A DNA stretch of 49,198 nt from an uncultured Thermoguttaceae bacterium (GCA_937951625.1 CALFBP010000022.1:1-49198), one strand, 5' to 3'; positions 16,764 to 27,155 are shown, counted from the first letter of the stretch. A program made the numbers and translations. Notes: generated from the letters alone by a model not told the origin.

Positions 16764-17810
16764 ATGAACTTCAGGCTCACCACCATCGTGATCGCTGGGA
16801 TCGTCGCTGTGGGGGGAGCCGTGGCTATCATTCCACAACCGCGAGGTTTGCGTGAACCCCTCGTCCGGAGGGTGGTATCGATTGGGCTGCACGCGTTGCC
16901 CACGTCGCTCCGGGAAAAAGATTGGCGAGGGCAGGGCAGGGGGGGCAACGAGAAAACCATGCCCCTCGACCCTCCGGACCAATCCGCTTCAAACCGGAGC
17001 GGAAACGATTCCCAGGCTGAACAGCTCCTGGCCCAAGCCATCGCGATGCTGGAGCGATGCCCGGCTTTTGCCGCCAAGACCCGACAATCGGTGTACTTGT
17101 ATGGTAAGCATTTGGTTGGTTCAGGCGACTATCTAGAGTACCGTCAGGACGGCATCCATCGCTTCCGAATCGAGCTGAAGATGCAAATTGGCGAAGAACT
17201 TCGCTCGTTGCAACTTGTCTGCGACGGCCGGTATCTTTGGAGGTCGGAGTCGTACCAGGGAAGGGGGGGTGCGGAACGCGTGGATTTAGCTCGAATCGCC
17301 CGGGCTGTGGAGGGGCAGACCCAGCCCCTTTCGCCCGATCAGCTCCTTTGGCGGACACGTTTGGGTGGGCTTTCCAAGCTCCTGCGCAATCTTCGAGACC
17401 ACTTCTGTTTCACCGCAGTCGTTCCCACCGCCTTGGCTGACCAAACCCCGGTATTCCGCCTCGAAGGCTCCTGGCGCCCTGATCGCCTCGCCTCGTTGAT
17501 CCATAGCGAAGGCGTCCGGGTCCAAATCGGCAAGCGCACTGGCGACCTGCCCGAACACATCCCAGACCGCGTGGCCCTGTTCCTTGGCCGTGACGATCTG
17601 TTTCCGTTTCGCATCGAATACCGCCGCCGTTGTGCGTCGCTTCTGCCGGGAGAGGAAGAAGAGCGCATCACGGTCGCCATGGACCTGTTTGAGGTCTCGT
17701 TTCATCCGGCGGTGAATCCCTCCAGGTTTACGTTCACCCCAGGAAACCTGGAGCACTCCGATCAAACAGATCGCTTCCTGGAACGCTTGGGCGTAGTGAA
17801 CAGCCGGTAA
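16764..17810 (+). CDS. Exported LolA-like protein of unknown role
   Basis: A 348-residue protein with an N-terminal membrane/signal segment (NFRLTTIVIAGIVAVGGAVAI). From about residue 90 it resembles LolA/LolB-like half-barrel proteins: SVYLYGKHLVGSGDYLEYRQ, RFRIELKMQIG, LVCDGRYLWRSES and a late RIEYRR strand and SFHPAVNPSRFTF. Such domains in Planctomycetes are generally uncharacterised. ATG 16764 was chosen over the frame opening at 16587, since the earlier part is not protein-like. The gene diverges from the lipoprotein gene at 16519, so 16520-16763 should hold two promoters, though I see no decisive boxes. It converges with dtd. Confidence 0.62.
   Translation: MNFRLTTIVIAGIVAVGGAVAIIPQPRGLREPLVRRVVSIGLHALPTSLREKDWRGQGRGGNEKTMPLDPPDQSASNRSGNDSQAEQLLAQAIAMLERCPAFAAKTRQSVYLYGKHLVGSGDYLEYRQDGIHRFRIELKMQIGEELRSLQLVCDGRYLWRSESYQGRGGAERVDLARIARAVEGQTQPLSPDQLLWRTRLGGLSKLLRNLRDHFCFTAVVPTALADQTPVFRLEGSWRPDRLASLIHSEGVRVQIGKRTGDLPEHIPDRVALFLGRDDLFPFRIEYRRRCASLLPGEEEERITVAMDLFEVSFHPAVNPSRFTFTPGNLEHSDQTDRFLERLGVVNSR
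16928..16942 (+). repeat. Overlapping GGGCAGGG polar octamers inside a plus-strand gene
   Basis: Two overlapping copies at 16929 and 16934, both reading rightward, inside a gene on the plus strand. Most other left-side copies are in minus-strand genes, so orientation follows chromosome position and not the coding strand. Confidence 0.8.
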
Positions 17811-17815
17811 TCGGA

Positions 17816-17834
17816 GGGTAGGGCAGGGCAGGGG
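17816..17834 (+). repeat. Rightward GGGNAGGG cluster, last before the polarity switch
   Basis: Three overlapping octamers at 17816, 17821 and 17826 between the convergent genes ending at 17810 and 17871. These are the rightmost copies in the rightward orientation on the left side; the next copy anywhere is at 24502 and reads leftward. Confidence 0.8.
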
Positions 17835-17870
17835 GGAGGTGTCAACTCCAGCAAAGAACCTGGTCGAAGT

Positions 17871-18335
17871 CTAGCTTCGTCGTGGCGCGGTCAGCTCGCG
17901 ACTATCCAGGAGGATCGTCACCGGTCCATCGTTCACCAGCTCCACTTGCATGTACTCGCGGAAGCGGCCGGTGGCCACGGAAAGTCCTTGGCCAGCCACG
18001 GCCTCGACGAAAACGCGGTACAGCGGCTCCGCCATTTCAGGGCTTGCCGCGGCGAAGAAATCAGGACGCCGTCCACGCCGGCAGTCGCCCAACAAGGTGA
18101 ACTGACTCACGACCAGCATGGCCCCGCCTACCTCGGCCAGAGCGAGGTTCATTTTGCCCGAGGCATCCTCGAAAATCCTCAACCCAGCGATTTTTTCGGC
18201 GAGGCGCTGGGCGTCGGCCGCCGTGTCGTCTCGGGCAACACCGAGGAGCACGACCATTCCCAAGCCAATCTGGCCACACACCTCTCCGCCGACCACCACC
18301 TGGGCCCGGCTGACTCGTTGGATGCACGCACGCAT
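17871..18335 (-). CDS. dtd: D-aminoacyl-tRNA deacylase
   Basis: A 154-residue DTD that hydrolyses D-aminoacyl-tRNAs and mischarged Gly-tRNAAla. Both active-site motifs are present: SQFTLLGD (77-84) and NDGPVT (135-140, the GP motif), and the N-terminus [13 protein letters not shown] is typical. ATG 18335 gives the family length; the frame continues upstream but is not family-like. It diverges from pdxA. Confidence 0.95.
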   Translation of the reverse strand: MRACIQRVSRAQVVVGGEVCGQIGLGMVVLLGVARDDTAADAQRLAEKIAGLRIFEDASGKMNLALAEVGGAMLVVSQFTLLGDCRRGRRPDFFAAASPEMAEPLYRVFVEAVAGQGLSVATGRFREYMQVELVNDGPVTILLDSRELTAPRRS

Positions 18336-18424
18336 GAAAATGGAGTATAGTAAACACGGAGCTGAAACGACAACCGGAACCTTTTTCACCTTTTTCAATT
18401 ACGGCCACATACACTGATTCCCAA

Positions 18425-19444
18425 ATGAAACCCCCACTCGCGATCACCCTCGGCGACCCGGCCGGCATCGGTCCGGAAATCGTGGCCAAGATTTGGCGCA
18501 TGCCAGAGGTCCACGATTGGTGCCGTCCGATTGCGGTAGGCAGGCCGGAAATTCTCGAGCGAGCGGTGGCCCTCGTCCAAAGCGACGCGGAAGTGGTCGC
18601 CGTGCAAAGCCCAGAAGAAGCGGAACCAACGCCGCGGCGACTCCCCTGTCTTGTGGCCGGGCCTCCCGAGGCGATCAATGCGCCGACGGGCCAAGTCAGC
18701 GCCGAGGGCGGGGAGGCGGCCTTCGCGGCCGTGGTTGCCGCGGCCCGATTGGCCTTGGCCGGGCACGTGGCCGGGCTGGTGACATCGCCGTTGAACAAAG
18801 AGGCGCTGCATCGCGCGGGCCATGGTTACCCGGGCCACACCGAGTTGCTTGCCGAACTTTGTGGGGTCCGCGATTTCGCGATGATGCTTTATCTGGGGCC
18901 GGATGGGACGCTGGCTTCGCCCCATGGCTTGGCTGTCGTGCATGTCACGTTGCACACCGCCCTTCGCAATGCCCTCGCAGAGCTCCAAACCGAAGGAGTG
19001 CTCGCCAAGGCGCGACTCGCCGATCAATTCATGAGACGGCTGACCGGTCAACGACCTCGCATCGGCGTCTGCTCGCTCAACCCGCACGGCGGCGAAGGCG
19101 GTTTGTTCGGTGACGAGGAATTGCGGATCATTCGACCGGCAATCGAGCGGGGGCGAACCGAAGGCCTCGATCTGACCGGCCCCCTCCCGGCCGACACGCT
19201 CATGGTCCGCGCTCGCGAGGGTCACTTCGACGCCATCGTGGCCATGTTTCACGATCAGGGACATATCGCCTTGAAGTTGCTGGGGATGCACCGGGCGGTG
19301 AACGTCACGCTAGGGCTGCCGATCGTGCGGACCAGCGTGGCCCATGGCACCGCGTTCGACATCGCATGGCGGGGCGAAGCCCGAGCCAGTAGCCTGATGG
19401 AGGCCGTGCGCGTGGCCGCCCGGCTATGCCAAACGGCGGGCTGA
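18425..19444 (+). CDS. pdxA: 4-hydroxythreonine-4-phosphate dehydrogenase
   Basis: A 339-residue PdxA of the deoxyxylulose-5-phosphate-dependent vitamin B6 route. It oxidises 4-phosphohydroxy-L-threonine for PdxJ. Landmarks are GDPAGIGPE (10-18), TSPLNKEALHRAGHGYPGHT with metal-binding histidine, GVCSLNPHGGEGG and MFHDQGHIALK. Full length and intact. pdxJ is not in the window. Confidence 0.96.
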   Translation: MKPPLAITLGDPAGIGPEIVAKIWRMPEVHDWCRPIAVGRPEILERAVALVQSDAEVVAVQSPEEAEPTPRRLPCLVAGPPEAINAPTGQVSAEGGEAAFAAVVAAARLALAGHVAGLVTSPLNKEALHRAGHGYPGHTELLAELCGVRDFAMMLYLGPDGTLASPHGLAVVHVTLHTALRNALAELQTEGVLAKARLADQFMRRLTGQRPRIGVCSLNPHGGEGGLFGDEELRIIRPAIERGRTEGLDLTGPLPADTLMVRAREGHFDAIVAMFHDQGHIALKLLGMHRAVNVTLGLPIVRTSVAHGTAFDIAWRGEARASSLMEAVRVAARLCQTAG

Positions 19445-19537
19445 AGTGCCCCTCCAGCGTGTCCAAAATAATGACGCCCGCGGCGGGATACCTCGGAAAC
19501 GACTTCGCGTCCCAAAATTGCCCTCGCTCCGTTCCCG

Positions 19538-20626
19538 CTAACGCAACACGGGGGTGGACGGCGGCGCGTCGGGCTTGGGGGAAAGCCAGTCGCGTCCCGT
19601 CGACCATCGCGGAAGCCAAGGGCGAGTCGGATCGGCGTCCTTGCCTGCCCCGTTCTCTTCCCGCTTGGACTCCGTGGCCGCCACCTCGGGAGAACTTGGT
19701 TCCGCAGGCCCGGTTGTGGCGCCAGCGACCGCCGACCACACACGCTGGGCTGTAGCGCCCAGCACCGCCAATTTCGACTCCGTCGGGCCCGCTGTGTCCA
19801 CCATGGGATCCTGGGCTTTCGACGTAGAAGCGATCGCATCCCACGCCCGATGCGCAACTTCGCCCAGCGTCGGCTGTTTCGCGTCGGGCGGAGGCTGTTG
19901 GCGGGGCTTCGCGTTCAGGGCCTTGCCTGAGTAATCCACGATATGTTGCGTCCAGCGCTCGGTGCGGGCCTCGAGTCGCTGGTGGTAGAACTCGGCCATC
20001 CAGGCCTGGTCCTTCATCGCCAAGAACGTGAACACGGCGAGTTTGCCGTAAGCCGAGACGTTGGGCCAGAGTTTGCTGTCAAAAAGTTTCAACGCGCTGC
20101 CGAACGACTTCTTGACTCGCATCCGACCGCGGACGTAGTCGATGCTAAAGACCTCGTCGAGCACCAAATGGATCAGGTAGCCAAGCACGACGGCGCCTGC
20201 CTTGTACAACCGGATGGGCAGATCGCCAGAAGCCAAAAGGTAGGCGATTTCGCCAAAAATGATCGCCGCCGGAATGCTGTGGAACATGCCGCGGTGGACC
20301 GTGTACCGCTTGAGAAGTTCGGCCGCGCCGAAGCGGATTCCCAGGTAAACGATAGTTCCGGCCAGGATCACTGCATCCATGGTCCAACCGAAGTTCTGGA
20401 AGCGGTCGGCGAGCATCGTCGAGACCACGGCCGCGGCGAAGGCGAGGCTTTCCCGCAGGGGCTTGCCTGGCCCGCTGTCCAAATCGGGAAGCATCCCCGC
20501 GACGCCACACAGCCCCCCGGCCAGCACGCACACTGGCCCGGGCACTTCGTAGAACACGAACGCCACGGCCCCGTAGCCCACGCCGGCCACCGTGCTGGTC
20601 GTGATGTGGGTGCGAAAATTGGCCAT
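19538..20626 (-). CDS. YdjM-like membrane-bound metal-dependent hydrolase family protein
   Basis: A 362-residue protein starting MANFRTHITTS, with several membrane segments in the first 190 residues, GMLPDLDSG, TVHRGMFHSIP (metal-binding histidines) and YLIHLVLDEVFS. These match the DUF457/YdjM family, described as putative metal-dependent hydrolases of the inner membrane. After residue about 215 a long soluble Pro/Ala/Glu-rich tail follows, longer than in E. coli YdjM. The 8 codons before ATG 20626 are less plausible. Substrate unknown. Confidence 0.8.
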   Translation of the reverse strand: MANFRTHITTSTVAGVGYGAVAFVFYEVPGPVCVLAGGLCGVAGMLPDLDSGPGKPLRESLAFAAAVVSTMLADRFQNFGWTMDAVILAGTIVYLGIRFGAAELLKRYTVHRGMFHSIPAAIIFGEIAYLLASGDLPIRLYKAGAVVLGYLIHLVLDEVFSIDYVRGRMRVKKSFGSALKLFDSKLWPNVSAYGKLAVFTFLAMKDQAWMAEFYHQRLEARTERWTQHIVDYSGKALNAKPRQQPPPDAKQPTLGEVAHRAWDAIASTSKAQDPMVDTAGPTESKLAVLGATAQRVWSAVAGATTGPAEPSSPEVAATESKREENGAGKDADPTRPWLPRWSTGRDWLSPKPDAPPSTPVLR

Positions 20627-20880
20627 GACAAAAGGGCATCCCGAGGCCACTTAACGGCCCCACGCTTTCTGATCCCAACGCAGCGACAGGAAAGCGGGGG
20701 CGCCGAGTGAACTCCTAAGCAACAGTGACCTTGTATCCAAAACGCCCCAAAGCCCCAAGATCAATCGCCACGGATTCCTCTTCGCACGGCGGGACCAGTT
20801 CGCTATACTCCCACCTCCCGAGCAGGCACATCGTGCGCTTCGAGGCCCCCGCTCGGAAGCTGCGCAAAGGAGGCAAGAGC

Positions 20881-21672
20881 GTGAATTCGTTGCCCATCCA
20901 GCCTTACGACTTAGCGATGCTAGCAGTGCTGGCAGTGGCGACGTTGTTCGGGCTGTGGAAGGGCATGGCGTGGCAGGTCGCCTCGCTGGCCTCGTTGGTC
21001 GTGAGCTTCGTGGTGGCGGCGCGGATGAGTGGTCGGGTGGCCCCGATGATCGCGGCCCAAGAGCCTTGGAATCGCTTCATCGCCATGCTGCTTTTGTACC
21101 TGGCGACCTCCGCAGCCATTTGGCTGGCGTTCCGGGTCGTTGCTCGGATCATCGACCGGATTCGACTCAAGGACTTCGACCGGCAAGTGGGGGCGTTGTT
21201 CGGCTTGGCCAAGGGGGCGTTGCTCTGCCTAGTAATCACCTTTTTCGCGGTGACCTTATCCGAATCGATGCGTCAGAACGTCTTGAACACTTATTCCGGC
21301 CGTACCATCGCCAGGGTGATCAAGCAGACCTCGCCGATCCTCCCGCCCGAGGTCCGCAACGTGCTAGGGACCTATATCGAGCAGCTCGACCGCCGGCTCG
21401 ACCCGACCAGTCCCCCGGAGCGTTCACCCCCGTCGCCGCGGCCTGCATTTCCTTTGACGGCCGAAATGCCTCGGGCGTCTGTCGAGGTTCCGCGGATCGA
21501 GTTTTCCCGGCCGGGCCAGGCCCAGGGCTTGCAACAGAAACCGATTTGGGAGTGGCCGGGAGCTTCCACGGATTCGCCGCCGCGGGAACCGGCGAGGCCT
21601 CAGGAACCGGCGAGGCAGGATTCCCGAGACTCGTTATTTCCCGTGAAAATCCCGCGTAACGACCGAACATAA
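20881..21672 (+). CDS. cvpA: CvpA family membrane protein
   Basis: A 263-residue inner-membrane protein with about four helices in the first 120 residues: LAMLAVLAVATLFGLWKGM, VASLASLVVSFVVAARMS, FIAMLLLYLATSAAIWLAF and GLAKGALLCLVITFFAVTL. The GLAKG turn before the last helix is typical of CvpA. The C-terminal half is Pro/Arg/Ser-rich and disordered. The start is a GTG at 20881, fixed by a strong AAAGGAGG nine bases upstream; the longer frame upstream is spurious. The stop codon (21670-21672) lies inside the candidate dif site. CvpA proteins are linked to colicin V production and envelope stress in enterics; their exact role is unclear. Confidence 0.88.
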   Translation: MNSLPIQPYDLAMLAVLAVATLFGLWKGMAWQVASLASLVVSFVVAARMSGRVAPMIAAQEPWNRFIAMLLLYLATSAAIWLAFRVVARIIDRIRLKDFDRQVGALFGLAKGALLCLVITFFAVTLSESMRQNVLNTYSGRTIARVIKQTSPILPPEVRNVLGTYIEQLDRRLDPTSPPERSPPSPRPAFPLTAEMPRASVEVPRIEFSRPGQAQGLQQKPIWEWPGASTDSPPREPARPQEPARQDSRDSLFPVKIPRNDRT

Positions 21673-21689
21673 GAAACATTATCGGACGT
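21662..21689 (-). other. Candidate dif-like XerCD recombination site
   Basis: Read on the minus strand, the 28 bases divide as 11-6-11: ACGTCCGATAA, then TGTTTC, then TTATGTTCGGT. Against E. coli dif the XerD-side arm matches 8 of 11 (TTATGTT plus the last T), the centre 4 of 6 and the XerC arm 5 of 11; against B. subtilis dif the XerC arm matches 8 of 11. The inner ATAA-N6-TTAT symmetry is complete. It lies near the middle of the interval (17.83-24.50 kb) where the KOPS-like octamers reverse direction, and I found no better match there. Alignments were by eye, so this is a candidate only. Confidence 0.5.
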
Positions 21690-22138
21690 TGGGGAGACCC
21701 CAAAAACCAGCTCCCAAGCGGCCGCTCGGCCCGCGATGCCTCAACACTCAATCACTCCCCGGGCCTACGGATACGTGCAGCCCAGCCACGCGGTCCCTGG
21801 GCGATGGCTCTGGGAGCTTTCCCTGGCCCGGCGGCCGCCACGCTCCGCATCACCCCGGTTGAGAAACGATCCGCCGCGGACGGCCCGAAACGCGCTGCGC
21901 GATCAGTTCGTTTTGAACGCCCGTGGGCGAGAGGCTCGCGCAGGGAATGGGGCCGCCAGAGGCACCGCCATTGTGGCACGACGATTTTCAGACTTCAGAT
22001 CGTCGCGGTAGCAATCGACGAGCGGTGGCGATTGGGATCGTTGCGCAAAAACTAGAATCAGCCCAGACAGGCGCACGAGCGACAAGCGTGGGACGACCTG
22101 ACGACACGGCTGGGCACTTGGCCGTTTGAGGAGTCAGA
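21690..22138. other. Gene-free stretch between candidate dif site and accA
   Basis: About 450 bases between convergent cvpA and accA. Short frames here lack protein-like composition. No tRNA, hairpin terminator or KOPS-like octamer is seen. Confidence 0.5.
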
Positions 22139-23188
22139 CTAACTTCGAGCGGGTTCCACGGCGGCGGCTTCGCTGGCAACGCCCTCCGCTGGTTTCCCGT
22201 TGCCTGAGACGCTTGGCGGACTGACGGGCGCCTCCAGCCATCTGCCCATGCGGCGGAATTTCTGGTAGCGGGCCTCGAGGAGCTGGTCGATCGGCTGGGC
22301 CAGCAACTCGCGCAGACTATTGCGCAAATAGGTCTTCAATTCTCTGGCCATCTGATGGTGGTCGCGGTGGGCCCCGCCGAGCGGTTCTGGCAGCACCGCG
22401 TCGATCAGGCCGAAAGCCTTCAGGTCCTTGGCGGTCATTTTCAGGGCCGCGGCAGCCTGCTCTTTAAAGGAGTTGCTCTTCCAAAGGATGCCCGCGCAGC
22501 CCTCGGGGCTGATCACGGAATAATAGGCGTGTTCGAGCACGGCCACGCGATCGCCAACGCCAATGGCCAGCGCCCCGCCTGAGCCTCCCTCGCCGATCAC
22601 CACGCAAATCACCGGGGTGGGCAGGCGCGACATCTCGAACATCGACTCGGCGATCACTTGGTGCTGGCCGCGTTCCTCGGCACCGATGCCGGGATAGGCC
22701 CCGGGGGTGTCGATCAGGCAGATCACGGGCAAATGGAACTTGGCCGCGAGTTTCATCTTGGCGATGGCCTTGCGATAGCCTTCCGGATGCGCGCACCCGA
22801 AATAACACGCGGTCCGTTCCTTGACAGTCTTGCCCTTCTGGTGTCCGATCACCATCACCCGATACGCATCCAGCTTTGCCCAGCCTGTGCGCAATGCTCG
22901 ATCGTCGCCAAAACACTTGTCGCCGTGGAGTTCGACGAATTCATCGAAGACCAGTTCCAGGTAATCGGTCGTCTGGGGGCGATCCGGGTGTCGGGCGACC
23001 TCGACCGTCTCCCACGGCTTGAGCTGGCTGTACACGCGGCGCTTCATCTCCGCGATTTCGCGGTTCAATCGCCGAATCTCAGCCCGGACTTCGGCGTTGT
23101 CCTGAGCGATTTTCTCGAGCTTGTCACGCCGCGCTTCCAACTCGTAAATCGGCCGCTCAAACGAGAGACGGTATTCGCTGGTCGCCAT
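22139..23188 (-). CDS. accA: Acetyl-CoA carboxylase carboxyltransferase subunit alpha
   Basis: A 349-residue crotonase-fold subunit. The N-terminal coiled coil (ELEARRDKLEKIAQDNAEVR), ELHGDKCFGDDRAL, CLIDTPGAYPGIGAEERGQ, IGEGGSGGALAIGVGD and YYSVISPEGCAGILWK all match AccA. With AccD it carboxylates acetyl-CoA to malonyl-CoA for fatty acid synthesis. ATG 23188 is chosen over the 28-codon-longer frame. The C-terminus has a short Ala/Pro/Glu-rich extension. The 293-bp stretch upstream (23189-23481) is relatively AT-rich and probably carries its promoter. Confidence 0.96.
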   Translation of the reverse strand: MATSEYRLSFERPIYELEARRDKLEKIAQDNAEVRAEIRRLNREIAEMKRRVYSQLKPWETVEVARHPDRPQTTDYLELVFDEFVELHGDKCFGDDRALRTGWAKLDAYRVMVIGHQKGKTVKERTACYFGCAHPEGYRKAIAKMKLAAKFHLPVICLIDTPGAYPGIGAEERGQHQVIAESMFEMSRLPTPVICVVIGEGGSGGALAIGVGDRVAVLEHAYYSVISPEGCAGILWKSNSFKEQAAAALKMTAKDLKAFGLIDAVLPEPLGGAHRDHHQMARELKTYLRNSLRELLAQPIDQLLEARYQKFRRMGRWLEAPVSPPSVSGNGKPAEGVASEAAAVEPARS

Positions 23189-23481
23189 CAACGATCTCCA
23201 TCCGCCGGTGTTTGCTTGCTTGGCGCGGAAGAAACAGGGGTGAGGGGGCACGACGTGGTTTGTGTGTCCCAAACACGATTTCCACTTCCGCCAGTCCCTT
23301 TAACCCCGCGAGGACTAGAAACGCGTGGTCCTGCCCCGCGCAGTATCCATTTTCGGCTTTCGCAGGTTTAACGACATTAAGCGAACATTCAATGTGGAGA
23401 ATTTTTACACCATTCGGTGGATAGAATGCCCACAACTGTAAGTAATTTTGCGAAGATTTTGTCAGGTGGACGCTAATCTAA

Positions 23482-24666
<1,185 letters not shown>

Positions 24667-24761
24667 GATGGATTCAACGCTTGCCCGCCTGCGAGGAGGC
24701 GGATGGGAAATCGCAGGTCCCGCGGTGAAACGCGGTCGCTACGGCGGACACTTTCTCGGTC

Positions 24762-25529
24762 TCACGCCGGTTTCGGGTGTTCATCATACTTTACCTCAAC
24801 AAGGAACAGACCGTGGGGTGGCGCCGTGGGGCCAGCGGCACGACGGTCACGAGCAGCCAAGACCTCGGCGATCCAGCCTTCGCTTCGGGCGTGCAGCCCA
24901 ACCCGGACCAGCGAGCCCACAATCGTGCGGACCATGTTGTAGAGAAACCCGTCGGCCTCGATCTCGATCGCTATGAGGTGCGGGTCGCCCTCGAAGCCGC
25001 GGCGCACGGAAATGTCGAACACCGTCCGCACAGCGGTCTTGCGCGGCGAGCCTTGGGTTTGAAAACTCGAAAAATCGTGAGTGCCCAACAACGACTGGGC
25101 GGCGCGGTGCATGGCCTCGGCGTCAAGCCCTCGGGGACAGTGCCAAGTCGTCCGGCGACGAAACACATCCCGCACCGGCGCATCATGAAGGAGATAGCGA
25201 TAGCGCTTTCGCTTCGCACTGAGCGTGGCGTGGAATCCCTCGGGAACCTCGCATGCCTCCAACACGGCGATGTCCCGCGGCAAAGCGGCATTCAGGGCTC
25301 GTTGGAGCACAGCCGTCGGGAGCTGACTTTGGGTGCGGAAGGCTACCACCTGGCCCAGGGCATGGACCCCCGCATCGGTTCGACCACTGGCGGTTACGCG
25401 GCTCGTCTCGCCCGTGATTTTGGCAATCGCGGTTTCCACCACCTGTTGGATCGACTTCTCGCGCGACTGCACTTGCCAACCGGCATAGGCGGCACCGTCG
25501 TAGGCCAGGGTCAGCTTGATGGTGCGCAT
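24762..25529 (-). CDS. truA: tRNA pseudouridine(38-40) synthase
   Basis: A 255-residue TruA modifying U38-U40 in the tRNA anticodon stem. The catalytic aspartate is Asp52 in SGRTDAGVHALGQ, the family signature. RYRYLLHD and FLYNMVRTIVGSLVRVG are also present. ATG 25529 (MRTIKLTLAYDG) gives the family N-terminus; the 10 codons upstream overlap a copy of the polar octamer and are probably not translated. Confidence 0.95.
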   Translation of the reverse strand: MRTIKLTLAYDGAAYAGWQVQSREKSIQQVVETAIAKITGETSRVTASGRTDAGVHALGQVVAFRTQSQLPTAVLQRALNAALPRDIAVLEACEVPEGFHATLSAKRKRYRYLLHDAPVRDVFRRRTTWHCPRGLDAEAMHRAAQSLLGTHDFSSFQTQGSPRKTAVRTVFDISVRRGFEGDPHLIAIEIEADGFLYNMVRTIVGSLVRVGLHARSEGWIAEVLAARDRRAAGPTAPPHGLFLVEVKYDEHPKPA

Positions 25530-25542
25530 TGGAACAGACGCC

Positions 25543-25579
25543 CCCCTGCCCTTCGCCACTCTACGCCCTCCCCTGCCCT
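25543..25579 (-). repeat. Leftward GGGNAGGG cluster upstream of truA
   Basis: Octamers read as CCCTGCCC or CCCTCCCC on the plus strand at 25544, 25566 and 25571, in the gap between asd and truA. A further copy is at 25744 inside the last codons of asd. Confidence 0.8.
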
Positions 25580-25736
25580 ACGCCAGGCGCGAATCGCACG
25601 ATGGTCAGTGTCCGAAGGCTTGGCAATCGCGCGTGAATCTGGAGAGAAAAGAACCGGACTCGAGTCGATCGACGCAGCAGGAAAGTTAAGCGAATGGCGA
25701 TCCAGCGGCCGAACGAGTTTTGCTACGGTTTCCGGC

Positions 25737-26747
25737 CTACCTCCCCTGCCCTTTCAACAGCGCTTCAGCGATTTGCACGGCGTTTGTCGCCGCGCCCTTG
25801 CGGAGATTGTCGCTGACGCACCAAAACACCAGCCCATTCGGACAAGAGATGTCTTCTCGGATGCGGCCAATGAATACCTCGTCGCGGCCGTCGGCGTGGA
25901 TCGGCATCGGATAGACCTTGTTGGCCAAGTCGTCCATCACCACCACGCCCGGCATGGCGGCAAAGAGCCGGCGGGCCTCGGCCACGGTGATCTTTTTCTC
26001 GGTTTCGACATGGATCGTTTCGCTGTGGCAATTCGTCACCGGCACGCGGACGCAGGTAGCGCAGATCTGGATCGAATCGTCCTCGAGGATCTTCCGCGTC
26101 TCGTGGACCATCTTCATTTCTTCGGAGGTGTAGCCCTCGTATTTGGGCGAGCCGATTTGCGGGATGAGATTGAAATCGATCGGGTGCGGGAAGCACTCGT
26201 TGCGGTGAGGCTTTTTCTCGAAACGCGCCCGTGTGGCATTCTCCAGATCGCGGCTCCCTGCCAAGCCAGCCCCACTCACAGCCTGATACGTGCTCACGAC
26301 CACGCGGCGAATGCGGCCGTAGTCATGCAGGGGTTTCATGGCTACGACCATCTGCGTTGTGGAGCAGTTTGGGCTGGAAATGATGCCCTGGTGCCTCCAA
26401 ATGGCGTGCGCGTTGACTTCGGGGATCACCAACGGAACCCTGGGGTCCATGCGGAAATAGGCACTTTCGTCCACCACGACGCAGCCTCGCTCGACAGCCG
26501 CGGGCACGAAGTCCCTCGCCACCTCATCGGGGGTGCTGGCAATCGCAAGCTCCACACCTTCAAAGGCCTCTGGCCTCAATTCCTCGACCCTATAGGTCTG
26601 GCCGCCGAAGCGAATCTCTTTGCCGGCCGAGCGGGCCGAGGCCAGAAACTTGATCCGTTTGAAGGGGAATTGGCGGGCCTCCAACAGTTGGCGGATGATG
26701 GTGCCCACGGCGCCGGTAGCGCCTACGACGGCGATCGACTCGAACAC
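25737..26747 (-). CDS. asd: Aspartate-semialdehyde dehydrogenase
   Basis: A 336-residue enzyme converting aspartyl phosphate to aspartate semialdehyde for lysine/DAP, threonine and methionine synthesis. The N-terminal VVGATGAVG is the NADP-binding loop, and SSPNCSTTQM holds the catalytic cysteine (Cys128). SGAGLAG and HVETEKKIT follow. A GTG start at 26747 is preferred since GGAG lies 9 bases upstream; a TTG seven codons earlier is possible. The final codons (GQGR) carry a polar octamer copy. Confidence 0.95.
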   Translation of the reverse strand: MFESIAVVGATGAVGTIIRQLLEARQFPFKRIKFLASARSAGKEIRFGGQTYRVEELRPEAFEGVELAIASTPDEVARDFVPAAVERGCVVVDESAYFRMDPRVPLVIPEVNAHAIWRHQGIISSPNCSTTQMVVAMKPLHDYGRIRRVVVSTYQAVSGAGLAGSRDLENATRARFEKKPHRNECFPHPIDFNLIPQIGSPKYEGYTSEEMKMVHETRKILEDDSIQICATCVRVPVTNCHSETIHVETEKKITVAEARRLFAAMPGVVVMDDLANKVYPMPIHADGRDEVFIGRIREDISCPNGLVFWCVSDNLRKGAATNAVQIAEALLKGQGR

Positions 26748-26871
26748 GGCAAAAGTCTCCAGTTCCAAAAAGGCGATCCCAGGTCAAACGACCTTGATGA
26801 AAGCTGAGGCGCAATTATCGCTTGTCGGCATCCTTTTCTCAACCCGAAACGCCCTAGTCGACCTCTGCGCC

Positions 26872-26886
26872 CCCCTGCCCTGCCCC
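26872..26886 (-). repeat. Leftward GGGCAGGG pair in the asd-27156 gap
   Basis: Two overlapping CCCTGCCC copies at 26873 and 26878. Apart from these and a terminator hairpin at 27046-27086, the 26748-27155 gap shows nothing I recognise. Confidence 0.8.
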
Positions 26887-27045
26887 GTGGGGCCTGAAAC
26901 CCAAGATACCAAACCGTGTCGATGCCGTGGGTGTTACCGCAGCGGCGCATCTCCCTAATCAGTAAATCGTAGAGCCCGTCACACCCCCATGATGGTCGTT
27001 GAACCCCTGCAAGATCGCCATAATTAGCCTCTCGATCGCCAACTC

Positions 27046-27086
27046 AAAAAGCAAACGAGCCTACCGGCTTTGCCCGTAGGCTCGTT
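27046..27086 (-). terminator. Rho-independent terminator of the TIGR03000-domain gene
   Basis: On the minus strand, AACGAGCCTAC (27086-27076) pairs perfectly with GTAGGCTCGTT (27064-27054) around an 11-base loop, followed by TGCTTTTTGAG. It lies 70 bases after the stop of the gene at 27156. Confidence 0.85.
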
Positions 27087-27155
27087 CGAGGGCACTCGTC
27101 GCAAATCGCGTCACTCGACCGAGTTACGTGTCCTCACGTCGGGGAAGGCCAACGA

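Noticed and set aside
23290-23420. A second dif candidate in the AT-rich accA upstream region (GTTTAACGACA near 23367)
   Set aside because: One arm matches 7 of 11, but no second arm exists at the required 6-bp spacing.
24777-26807. A 676-codon plus-strand frame opposite truA and asd
   Set aside because: The opposite strand carries complete catalytic motifs of TruA and Asd; the plus-strand translation has no recognisable domain.
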